A stretch of DNA of 12,127 nt from the NCBI GenBank assembly GCA_012516115.1, contig JAAYXC010000086.1, positions 1-12,127 of the forward strand. The letters are read 5' to 3'. Origin of the DNA: Bacillota bacterium. Its GTDB lineage: Bacteria; Bacillota; UBA4882; JAAYXC01. Position 1 is the stretch's first letter. The number at the start of each line of letters is the position of its first letter. The notes below the pieces were generated by a model. The model worked only from the letters and a program-made list of their open reading frames with translations. It made no database searches and was not told the origin of the DNA. Made by a program: the position numbers and the translations under genes. Positions 6,911-12,127 of this stretch are shown in pieces.

Positions 6911-7549
6911 TTATCCCAGAAACAGCTGGGTGAAATAGGCGCCGTAAGGCCCGCCGCGGACGATACCGATCCCTATGCGGGTAAACCGCGGGTTCAAGAT
7001 GTTGGCCCGGTGCCCGGGGCTCGCCATGAGCATCCGGTGGGCGGTGAGGACATCGGCCGCGCCGGCCAGGTTCTCGCCACCGTAGGTATAAGGGATGCCC
7101 CGCTGCTTGACAAGATTAAAGGTGGAACCGAAGTTGGGTGAATTATGGCCGAAGTAGTTGGCCGTGATCATATCCGTGCTCTTGATCCGGGCGATCTCCA
7201 CCAACTGGGGGACAACGGTCAAAGGGGCCAAACCAGCCTTCGTCCTTTCCTGGTTGACCAGATCGACCATCTGTTTCTCCTCCGCGCTCAAGCCCACCGT
7301 AGGGGTCGGCTGGGGCACGCTTGGAGAAGGAGACGGGACGTAAACATGGCCCGGATTCGGGACGGTATAACGCGGCCTCGGTCCCACCCAACCGTACTTG
7401 GTGGAGTAGTAACCGGAAGAGGAAAACGGCCGCGCCTGGAAGGACTGACCGGAGGAAGCCTTTACGGTAGCCGGAACCAGGAATATTAGGACGACGGTAG
7501 CGATGAAGGTTTGCCGAACGTAACGACGAAGATTTCGCGTCTGGTGCAT
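6911..7549 (-). CDS. Secreted CAP-domain (SCP-like, YkwD-type) protein
   Basis: A 212-residue exported protein. Residues 1-31 are a Sec signal peptide (RRYVRQ, then a hydrophobic core TFIATVVLIFLVPATV, likely cleavage after VKA). Residues 32-87 form a Ser/Pro/Tyr-rich linker ending in VPSPSPSVPQPTPTV. Residues ~88-212 are a CAP domain with the expected cavity residues: H135 in YFGHNSP, E159 in GGENLAG and H180 in SPGHRANIL. Bacterial relatives include YkwD and the spore-associated YkwD group; a catalytic role is not established for most of them. The start is well supported by AAAGGAG nine bases upstream of the ATG. A 213-base upstream region with possible RNA structure precedes it, and a strong terminator follows, so the gene is probably its own unit or the last of a read-through unit. 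Confidence 0.92.
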   Translation of the reverse strand: MHQTRNLRRYVRQTFIATVVLIFLVPATVKASSGQSFQARPFSSSGYYSTKYGWVGPRPRYTVPNPGHVYVPSPSPSVPQPTPTVGLSAEEKQMVDLVNQERTKAGLAPLTVVPQLVEIARIKSTDMITANYFGHNSPNFGSTFNLVKQRGIPYTYGGENLAGAADVLTAHRMLMASPGHRANILNPRFTRIGIGIVRGGPYGAYFTQLFLG

Positions 7550-7646
7550 CGATCGTTGCTCCTTTCGTTGCAGGGTGATCTGCTATAAATCTTGCGGCGA
7601 ATTATGCGATGAAACGGTCGGTCCTTTTTACCCCCCCTTCTTGCCG

Positions 7647-7749
7647 GTTGATCGACGGTTCAACTACTTCGGCGTAGCTCTATTTCGCCGGGTGGCGCAA
7701 AAGCCCTTTATGTAAATTGCACCTCTGGCGCCAATCGTTGCTAAGGCTT
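7647..7749 (-). ncRNA. Possible structured RNA leader of the CAP gene (no family recognised)
   Basis: Read on the minus strand, the stretch between the regulator terminator and the CAP gene contains nested and interleaved complementarity. AAGCCTT (7743-7749) can pair with AGGGCTT (7701-7707). TGGCGC (7728-7733) can pair with GCGCCA (7693-7698). The two overlap in pseudoknot order. Two simple hairpins follow: CGGCG-11-CGCCG (7670-7690) and GTTGA-8-TCAAC (7647-7664). The linker of only two bases between the inner arms may make the helices alternatives rather than simultaneous. I could not match it to a known riboswitch class. The stems are short and could be chance in GC-rich DNA. Confidence 0.3.
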
Positions 7750-7763
7750 GTCCCGCCTCTCTC

Positions 7764-7800
7764 GGCAAAAAAGGTGAAGCTTCGCTTCACCCTTTTGCCG
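7764..7800 (-). terminator. Terminator overlapping the end of the regulator gene
   Basis: A perfect eight-pair stem GGTGAAGC/GCTTCACC (7773-7780 with 7784-7791, loop TTC) is extended by A/T pairs and followed on the minus strand by TTTTTTG. The stop codon of the regulator (7787-7789) lies inside the stem, so coding sequence and terminator share bases. Confidence 0.85.
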
Positions 7801-8062
7801 CGCGGTTTTCTTCTTCTTTCTGGACCGTAACGATCCCGTGCCGAATGGCGAAGAGGGCGATCTGGGTCCGGTTTTTAAGACCGAGTTTCTTGCGGATGCT
7901 GGTCACGTAGTTCTTGGCCGTCTTTTCGCTGATGAAGAGTTTCTTCCCGATCTCTTTATTGTCCAAACCCTCGGCGACCATCGGCAGGATCTCCCGCTCT
8001 CGGGGGCTCAAACCCGCCAGCGGGTCGGGTCGGCAGCCAAGCTCGTTCATGGAGCATACCAA
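7787..8062 (-). CDS. Stand-alone LuxR/GerE-type DNA-binding regulator
   Basis: A 91-residue protein that is essentially one LuxR-type helix-turn-helix domain. LSPREREILPMVAEGLDNKE (18-37) is followed by the recognition region LFISEKTAKNYVTSIRKKLG (42-61) and LKNRTQIALFAIRHGIV. There is no receiver domain. In size and in the LFISEKT core it resembles GerE, the late mother-cell regulator of B. subtilis, but it equally resembles a NarL-type output domain on its own. The start is uncertain: TTG at 8062 (AGGCAGG directly upstream, rather close) or ATG at 8050. The frame stays open upstream to a TAA near 8189 without any ATG, GTG or TTG, so a longer form is unlikely. A terminator overlaps its stop codon. 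Confidence 0.85.
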   Translation of the reverse strand: MVCSMNELGCRPDPLAGLSPREREILPMVAEGLDNKEIGKKLFISEKTAKNYVTSIRKKLGLKNRTQIALFAIRHGIVTVQKEEENRAAKG

Positions 8063-8157
8063 CCTGCCTAACGCCTGCGACCCGCCCGACGACAGTCCAA
8101 GCGGGACTCCTAAGCGGATGCTTTTTTCGTGGCGCTCGCTCTTCCCTCCAACTCGAG

Positions 8158-8173
8158 ACCGCCGGCGGGCGGT
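8158..8173. repeat. Inverted repeat between thioesterase and regulator genes
   Basis: ACCGCC (8158-8163) and GGCGGT (8168-8173) form a six-pair stem with a four-base loop. It is followed on the plus strand by TTCTTCTTT, but the genes here are on the minus strand, where no T run follows. It could be an operator or attenuator, or chance. Confidence 0.25.
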
Positions 8174-8238
8174 TCTTCTTTGCCTGCTTTATACTATGCC
8201 GGCCGGGGAAGACGAGTTCTTTAAACGGATTTTCCCTG

Positions 8239-8667
8239 CTAAAGGCCGCTCGCGCGGATCAACGCGGTCAGTCGCCTGGTGGCCGCCCGGTCGATGCGGC
8301 CGTCCACACCGAGGCAGACGTGATCCGTCCACCCGGTGGCCAGTCGTTCCCCTTCCGGCAGGCGACGGACCTCGTAATCGAAATGAAAAATTATACCATC
8401 GATGGTAAGAGCGGCGACGATCTCCAGCTCATCGTCGTAGCGGGCCGGCCGGTGGTAGCGACACCCGGCCTCCGTGACCGGGAGGTGGTGACCTTCTTCT
8501 TCCCACCGCCGGTAGGGCATGCCCAGGGCGCGCATGAACTCATTGCGCGCCACCTCGAACCAGACGAGGTAATTGGCATAATAGGCGACACCCATGGCAT
8601 CGGTCTCACCGTAACGTACCCGCAGCCTCGTCTTCCAGGCCAACGCGATCGCCTCCCGCTGCCACAT
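8239..8667 (-). CDS. YbgC/4HBT-family acyl-CoA thioesterase
   Basis: A hot-dog-fold thioesterase of the 4-hydroxybenzoyl-CoA thioesterase/YbgC group, which hydrolyses acyl-CoA thioesters in the cytoplasm; the exact substrate cannot be read from sequence. I take the ATG at 8667, giving 142 residues, the usual family length. A GGTGG site lies five bases upstream, and the protein then starts just before the conserved RLRVRYGETDAMGVAYYANY (14-33). D23 in ETDAMG is the expected catalytic aspartate; ANYLVWFEVARNEFMRALG (31-49) is the characteristic helix. The frame is open further upstream to 8877 but that part has no family similarity and is probably untranslated. A promoter at 9147-9176 could drive it through the HAD remnant. 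Confidence 0.9.
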   Translation of the reverse strand: MWQREAIALAWKTRLRVRYGETDAMGVAYYANYLVWFEVARNEFMRALGMPYRRWEEEGHHLPVTEAGCRYHRPARYDDELEIVAALTIDGIIFHFDYEVRRLPEGERLATGWTDHVCLGVDGRIDRAATRRLTALIRASGL

Positions 8668-8932
8668 CTTTACCACCGGGCCCCGTCTCACCATCAAACC
8701 CGGAGGGTCGGAGCCCCGGCATAAAGAGATCTGGTTCTCTACCTGGTCGCCGGGGCCACTGGAGGCGATCTTCAGCAACCCCCGCCCGATCTCCTTCTTC
8801 CCACAGGGGAGAATGTTTTTAAACGTCCTTCTGAAGGGCGGCCGGGGTACGGACGGCCCCTTGCGAATCGCCAACAAAACGGCCCCCAGTTTACCGACCG
8901 CTTTTCCTCATAAAGAACCTGCGCCGGCCTTC

Positions 8933-9114
8933 TCAGACCCCTATGCGGCCCCCTGCCGGAACCAGGCACGATGGCAAAAGGAAAGGATCGATGGCGCGGC
9001 GCTCGGGGATCGGCAGGCCCGACCGGGTGAAGGCGTGCGCGAAGCAGGCCACGACCGGCGCCGAGGAATCGGCCAGGGTGAATCGAAGTCGAAGAGGACT
9101 ACCTTGAAGATCAT
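8933..9114 (-). pseudogene. HAD-superfamily phosphatase remnant, frameshifted in motif I
   Basis: The ATG at 9112-9114 begins MIFKVVLFDFDS, the start of a HAD hydrolase. One base is missing at about 9080. After it, the other frame continues TLADSSAPVVACFAHAFTRS and then GLPIPERRAID. Joined, the two give the HAD nucleophile motif DFDSTLAD (DxDxT) followed by the cap-domain helix of a phosphoglycolate-phosphatase-like protein. Similarity fades after ~45 residues, and the second frame stops at 8933-8935. No downstream HAD motifs are present, so the gene is both frameshifted and truncated. It keeps a near-consensus promoter. It was not an open frame of any length, so it is easily missed. Confidence 0.7.
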
Positions 9115-9146
9115 GCGCGCCCCCCGGGTGTTCTTGGTTGATCGCG

Positions 9147-9176
9147 ATTATATCAGAAAGAGGCGGGCGGGGACAA
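9147..9176 (-). promoter_or_regulatory. Near-consensus sigma-A promoter
   Basis: On the minus strand TTGTCC (9171-9176) lies 18 bases before a perfect TATAAT (9147-9152), itself preceded by TG one base upstream (extended -10). It points at the HAD remnant 33 bases away and could now serve the thioesterase gene. Confidence 0.6.
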
Positions 9177-9181
9177 TCAAT

Positions 9182-9536
9182 TCAGCCGGAGAGGGGGAAA
9201 TCGGCAGACGTGGTGGATTCAAAACCCGCCGCCCTCCAGCCCGCGTTCGCCATGCCGGTAGGCAGGCCGTCATGCCGACCGCCAATCCATGCCGCAAAGC
9301 CTTGCAGGCCCTCGGAGTATTGCAGGAGCAGGGCCTGGCCTTCCTCGGGGAGCATCCCGAGCAGCCTCTCGAATAATCGGGAGGCTTTTTCCTCTTGCAG
9401 GGCGTATTCCTTGGACTCGCGGTAGGAGTTGACGCGGTCGAGGCGGAGGCAGATGAATTCGCGGAGAGTCCTCGAGGAAGGTGTGGTAGGAATCGGAACG
9501 ATCGCGGACGAGGAAGGGATACCGGGGAGTGGTAAT
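9182..9536 (-). pseudogene. Frameshifted remnant of a small helical protein
   Basis: Two minus-strand frames join into one plausible protein. From the end of the SGNH gene one frame reads ITTPRYPFLVRDRSDSYHTF, then LEDS. A shift at about 9466-9470 moves to LREFICLRLDRVNSYRESKE, then YALQEEKASRLFERLLGMLP and EEGQALLLQYSEGLQGFAAW, ending in ...FPLSG and TGA at 9182-9184. The charged helical pattern with LPEEGQALLLQYSEGLQ recalls the small helical proteins found near recombinase genes (DUF6809-like), but I cannot name the family with confidence. No start codon is visible: the 5' end seems lost or overlaps the SGNH stop codon. The 3' end overlaps the tRNA-Leu-like sequence on the other strand. 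Confidence 0.5.
9185..9232 (+). pseudogene. Degenerate 5' half of a leucine tRNA (CAA anticodon)
   Basis: The sequence reads like a bacterial tRNA-Leu from base 1 to the anticodon stem. GCCGGAG fits the acceptor strand, GGGGGAAATCGGCAGACG the D arm, and GTGGA-TTCAAAA-CCCGC the anticodon arm with CAA. It is not functional: position 8 is A instead of T, the D stem and anticodon stem carry mismatches, no T arm (GTTCGANTC) follows, and no CTCCGGC acceptor partner is found downstream. It may mark an old recombination or attachment site. Confidence 0.45.
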
Positions 9537-10744
9537 CAGCGCGAAAATAGGCTCAGATCGATCGCATTGGCCATGGCCTCGTAACCATCCGGATTGATGT
9601 GTAGATGATCGCCCGAGTCGTACGCGGGCAGCAGCGCCGCCGGGTTTGCCGGATCTCTGACCACGGCCTCCAAATCGATGACGGCGTCGAACTCGCCGCT
9701 GGTCCTGATCCAGTCATTGACCTTCTGTCGCGCTTTCTCGTGAACCTCGCTGTAGTACTGGGAGCCGGCGAAGGGGAGAATGGGCACGCCATAAATGAGC
9801 AGACCGGCGCTGTGCGCCTCGCGGATGAATTCCCGATAGGCCGAGATGAGACGGTCGGCCATCGTCTCGTCGGCGGCCCCTCCGATGTCATTGACGCCTT
9901 CGAGCACGATCACCCAACGCACGCCACGCTGTTCGAGCACATCCCGGGAGAACCGGCGCAAAGCCGTGGGGCCAAGGCCTCCGCTCACGACCGCATTGCC
10001 CCCGATGCCTTGATTGAGAACCGCGATGTCCACAGTGACAGGGTTCGCGCGGAGCCTTCGCGAGAGAAAGTCGGGCCAACGATCGTTCCCGTCGGTGGTC
10101 GAGCCGCGGCCGTCCGTGATCGAGTCGCCCAATATGACGATCGCGGCGGCCCGCTCGCTCGCCAGCACGTCGACCCCGGTTATGAAGTACCAGTGCGCGG
10201 TCCGCACCGCAGACGAAAGGTCGGGCTCGGAAAGGGCATTGCCGGGCGCGAGATAAGAATTCGTGCGGGAGCCCGGGTGCCCGGTGATGTCGGTGGGCAC
10301 CGTCCCGAAAAAGATGCTGATCGCGAGCTTCGAGCAGGGCGCAAGCTCGAAATCGATCGGATCTGAGAAGACCGTGTCACCCGGCGCGATGGTGACGCTT
10401 GGGCTGTTGTTGAAGGTGAGCGCTCGATCGGTTTCCGGCGCGATCGCGCCACGCTGGGTCGAGACGGCGATGTGAACCGCGTTCATGGTGACCGGGCCGT
10501 CACCGAAGGCGTTCGACAACTGCACCCGCAGCCGCGAGCCTCCGATCGAGACGTATACCACCTGCCGCAAGGTATTGTCCTTCAAGGAAGCGGGCGGCAG
10601 GTTCTCCGGTTCGGTCAACTGGGGGCCGCAAGCCCAGGTGCCAACCCAACGCATGCCCACAGCCACATTCATTCCCAATGTGCTCGCATACGTGAGGCAA
10701 AGCGAGAAAACAACGGGCCAATACCTCACGATACGCCCTGCCAA
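9536..10744 (-). CDS. Exported SGNH/GDSL hydrolase
   Basis: A 402-residue serine hydrolase of the SGNH superfamily, probably acting on esters outside the cell. The N-terminal ~30 residues hold a hydrophobic export segment (WPVVFSLCLTYASTLG). Residues ~32-190 form the N-terminal beta domain typical of this subgroup, opening with MRWVGTWACGPQ and including TLRQVVYVSIGGSRLRVQLS. The catalytic domain has block I GDSITDG with nucleophile S208, block II GIGGN (G248/N250), block III GVND with N285, and block V D379/H382 in GDHLH. The start is TTG at 10744 with AGGAGG four bases away, or GTG at 10729 with AGGG six bases away. This two-domain form is commoner in Actinobacteria and Proteobacteria, and codon choice (GCG, TCG, AGC) differs somewhat from the left part, suggesting transfer. 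Confidence 0.9.
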   Translation of the reverse strand: MAGRIVRYWPVVFSLCLTYASTLGMNVAVGMRWVGTWACGPQLTEPENLPPASLKDNTLRQVVYVSIGGSRLRVQLSNAFGDGPVTMNAVHIAVSTQRGAIAPETDRALTFNNSPSVTIAPGDTVFSDPIDFELAPCSKLAISIFFGTVPTDITGHPGSRTNSYLAPGNALSEPDLSSAVRTAHWYFITGVDVLASERAAAIVILGDSITDGRGSTTDGNDRWPDFLSRRLRANPVTVDIAVLNQGIGGNAVVSGGLGPTALRRFSRDVLEQRGVRWVIVLEGVNDIGGAADETMADRLISAYREFIREAHSAGLLIYGVPILPFAGSQYYSEVHEKARQKVNDWIRTSGEFDAVIDLEAVVRDPANPAALLPAYDSGDHLHINPDGYEAMANAIDLSLFSR

Positions 10745-11360
10745 CCTCCCTCCTCACGCCGTCAGGCCGCGCACGGCGGAACAGAGAGCCGGCCTGCAAA
10801 GCCGGCCTTCATTTACCAACCGGCGCCGGAAGGGATTGAAAACCGGTATAACGCCGGTATTTCCAATACGAAGATAACGTTCCCATGCTCGGCCCGCCCT
10901 ATCATCGGCGACGTCGTCGGCTTCGTCTATGAATACGCCAACTCAAGCGGGAAGTCTTCCTGTTATTTTCACTCTCCTACATATTCGAACACCATCACGA
11001 CCGTCGCTGTGGCCTAGGCCCTCCTCGACCAGCCCTGAGACCACCGCGATCAAACGGCCTCACCCTCTACGCCGCCAAATCTCGCGGCTGCCACCGTTAT
11101 CCGGACGCAGAAACCGTTTCCTGTTAGTCTTCAAGAACAAAGAACTTAAACAAACAATACTCCAGTCTGAATATAACTCAGCCAATTCTCCCTTTGTCCC
11201 CGGCCATTAATCGCGGCACGGATTTTAGCCGCGGATGTGAATGTAAGCCGGAACGCCGCATACCCAGATGCTTTCTTCACGGCGCGGAGCCGATAACCCA
11301 TCTGTTCACCGCAGTCCCCGTTAATGAGCGACCACCGCGGATGGCGTCATCTCAACATTT
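10745..11360. other. Gene-free stretch with palindromes and a degenerate repeat
   Basis: No convincing gene lies in these 616 bases. 10788-10869 is dense in CCGG palindromes (separate entry). 10870-11190 shows nothing recognisable. 11200-11345 contains CCGCGGATG twice (11229-11237, 11335-11343) with surrounding CGGATTTTAGCCGCGGATG; this resembles, from memory, the degenerate ATGAACGCGGAT/GGATTTTAGCCGC intergenic repeats scattered in many genomes. A 51-codon minus-strand frame at 11146-11301 overlaps this repeat and is probably not a gene. Confidence 0.5.
10788..10869. repeat. Cluster of CCGG-centred palindromes
   Basis: In order: GCCGGC (10788-10793), GCCGGC (10801-10806; the two can form a hairpin with a seven-base loop), the ten-base palindrome CCGGCGCCGG (10820-10829), ACCGGT (10842-10847), then CCGGTAT repeated directly (10843-10849 and 10854-10860) and GTATT-TCC-AATAC (10857-10869). 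This resembles a REP-type element, or an operator region upstream of the SGNH gene. Confidence 0.5.
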
Positions 11361-11765
11361 TTACCCCGGTTTGTTTTGTCCAAGAATATTCCCTTCATCA
11401 TCAGTAATGAATGTACCTTTTGTTGCATCCAATATCACATACTGATTGCCCCAAGGATCCTTCACTACAGCACATTTTCCGATCTTAATCTCAAAAGTCC
11501 CATAAACTATGTCTCCACCAGCCTTTTTAATCCTCTCAACCGCATCAATAACAGAATCTACCTTAATATCAACTTCTTGCTGTTCTCTCTCGTTTTGAAT
11601 GACTATCTCCGCTATGTCATTGGCCATTCCAAGGCCTACCGCCGAATCCGTCTTCCAAAGGATCTTTAATCCTAAATTATTACAGTAAAATTCAATTCCC
11701 TTTTGAAGATCGGGAACATAAAGCTGAAGACAATCAATGTTCTTAAAAAGCGGTTCTTCAGCCAT
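11361..11765 (-). CDS. VOC-superfamily (glyoxalase-like) protein
   Basis: A 134-residue single-unit VOC-fold protein: CLQLYVPDLQKGIEFYCNNL (12-31) is the first beta-alpha-beta module and VVKDPWGNQYVILD (100-113) is the second. Family members include glyoxalase I, dioxygenases and antibiotic-binding proteins; the substrate is unknown. Aligned by eye with glyoxalase I, the first metal-ligand His is Cys12 and the last ligand Glu is near Val110, so metal-dependent glyoxalase activity is unlikely. The ATG is set by an excellent site, AAGGAGG seven bases upstream. The gene is AT-rich (roughly 40% GC by eye) in a GC-rich neighbourhood and uses codons such as AAA, AAT and ATA, which suggests recent transfer. 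A candidate extended -10 lies upstream (separate entry). Confidence 0.88.
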   Translation of the reverse strand: MAEEPLFKNIDCLQLYVPDLQKGIEFYCNNLGLKILWKTDSAVGLGMANDIAEIVIQNEREQQEVDIKVDSVIDAVERIKKAGGDIVYGTFEIKIGKCAVVKDPWGNQYVILDATKGTFITDDEGNILGQNKPG

Positions 11766-11823
11766 GGTTACACCTCCTTATAACCACTTCTTATACAGGC
11801 GGCAGGAAAGAGCCGGCAACGCC

Positions 11824-11852
11824 ATTGTACCATGGGAAACCCGCGCATGAAA
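11824..11852 (-). promoter_or_regulatory. Candidate promoter of the VOC gene
   Basis: On the minus strand TACAAT (11824-11829) is preceded by TG one base upstream, an extended -10. A weak TTTCAT lies 17 bases further upstream (11847-11852). It stands about 60 bases before the start codon of the VOC gene. Confidence 0.35.
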
Positions 11853-12009
11853 GAGAGACCTCGATCTCCCTTCCCGCCTATGGACGGATATCGAACCATG
11901 TTAAACGGGCCTTGCCACGGCGGTGCCGAAGACCCATAGCTACGCTGGTGGAGGCTAAAATGAAGACAAAGAGGCCTTGGTGATAGTCGAGACAACCTTG
12001 TTCAGGGAT

Positions 12010-12037
12010 GACCCGTGACTTGGGACTCGCGACTTCA
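12010..12037. repeat. Heptad array GACYYGN x4
   Basis: Four consecutive 7-base units beginning with GAC: GACCCGT, GACTTGG, GACTCGC, GACTTCA. The phase is exact over 28 bases. Confidence 0.7.
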
Positions 12038-12092
12038 ATAGAAGATAAAAGATCCCCCCGGTTAATCGCTGGCTCGGATCTTCTTTTGTTTA

Positions 12093-12123
12093 ATTCAACA
12101 TTTAACATTTAAAATTCAACATT
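12093..12123. repeat. Heptad array ATTYAAM x4
   Basis: Units ATTCAAC, ATTTAAC, ATTTAAA, ATTCAAC follow in exact 7-base phase, with a further ATT before the window ends. Composition is the opposite of the GC-rich array 56 bases to the left. Confidence 0.7.
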
Positions 12124-12127
12124 ATCC

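Larger units (their letters stand above)
11766..12127. other. Gene-free right end with two 7-base-period arrays
   Basis: Apart from the VOC ribosome site and candidate promoter, no gene is recognisable in these 362 bases. Open frames on the minus strand lack family similarity and run through the simple repeats. Two heptad arrays lie at 12010-12037 and 12093-12123. Confidence 0.5.

Noticed and set aside
8668..8877. Upstream extension of the thioesterase frame to a start at 8877
   Set aside because: The added 70 residues have no family similarity and the internal ATG at 8667 gives the normal family length.
10831..10842. GGGATTGAAAAC, similar to the end of some CRISPR repeats
   Set aside because: Only one copy is present, with no regular spacing, spacers or cas genes.
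10472..11017. Plus-strand open frame across the SGNH 5' end and the intergenic stretch
   Set aside because: Its first half is antisense to the SGNH gene and the remainder shows no domain; the palindrome cluster lies within it.
11146..11301. 51-codon minus-strand frame beginning MGYRLRAVKKASGY
   Set aside because: It runs through a degenerate intergenic repeat and has only a modest ribosome site and no recognisable family.
11880..12000. Possible insertion-sequence end, with GGAGGCTAAAATG at about 11955
   Set aside because: The frame stops after seven codons, and no terminal inverted repeats or transposase similarity are visible.

Overview
The window looks like the chromosome of an endospore-forming, GC-rich Firmicute of the Moorella/Desulfotomaculum/Pelotomaculum type. 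The evidence is gene content: a DUF512 radical-SAM protein overlapping der, a tepA-ylzJ pair, a protein with four SPOCS (DUF3794) repeats, a spore-type CAP/YkwD protein and a GerE-like regulator. Strong AGGAGG-type ribosome sites, GTG/TTG starts and intrinsic terminators agree. The organism assignment is an inference.

Layout. Positions 1-2709 (minus): DUF512 protein then der, overlapping by 14 bases, with a probable terminator after der. 2902-3234 (plus): a small four-helix membrane protein, closed by a hairpin that also works for the converging minus-strand genes. 3298-4305 (minus): tepA and ylzJ. 4471-6750 (minus): the SPOCS-repeat protein, with its own terminator and a candidate mother-cell sporulation promoter. 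6911-7549 (minus): a secreted CAP protein with a long upstream region that could fold. 7787-8062 (minus): a stand-alone LuxR/GerE-type DNA-binding protein. 8239-8667 (minus): a YbgC-like acyl-CoA thioesterase.

From about 8930 the character changes. There is a HAD phosphatase remnant frameshifted inside its catalytic motif but keeping a near-consensus promoter, a degenerate 5' half of a leucine tRNA, and a frameshifted remnant of a small helical protein. A secreted SGNH/GDSL hydrolase of a type commoner in Actinobacteria and Proteobacteria follows. Next come a gene-free, palindrome-rich stretch, an AT-rich VOC-family gene with an excellent ribosome site, and two short arrays with a 7-base period at the right end. 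This reads as a decayed, recombination-prone accessory zone beside a conserved sporulation neighbourhood.

Function. The left two thirds is mostly linked to sporulation or housekeeping: TepA, YlzJ, the SPOCS protein and the CAP protein are all plausible spore-associated products, and candidate sigma-G and sigma-K/E promoters precede two of them. I see no defence system, CRISPR array, complete mobile element or rRNA. The most open-ended signals are the possible folded leader of the CAP gene and the tRNA-relic/pseudogene cluster at 8930-9540.
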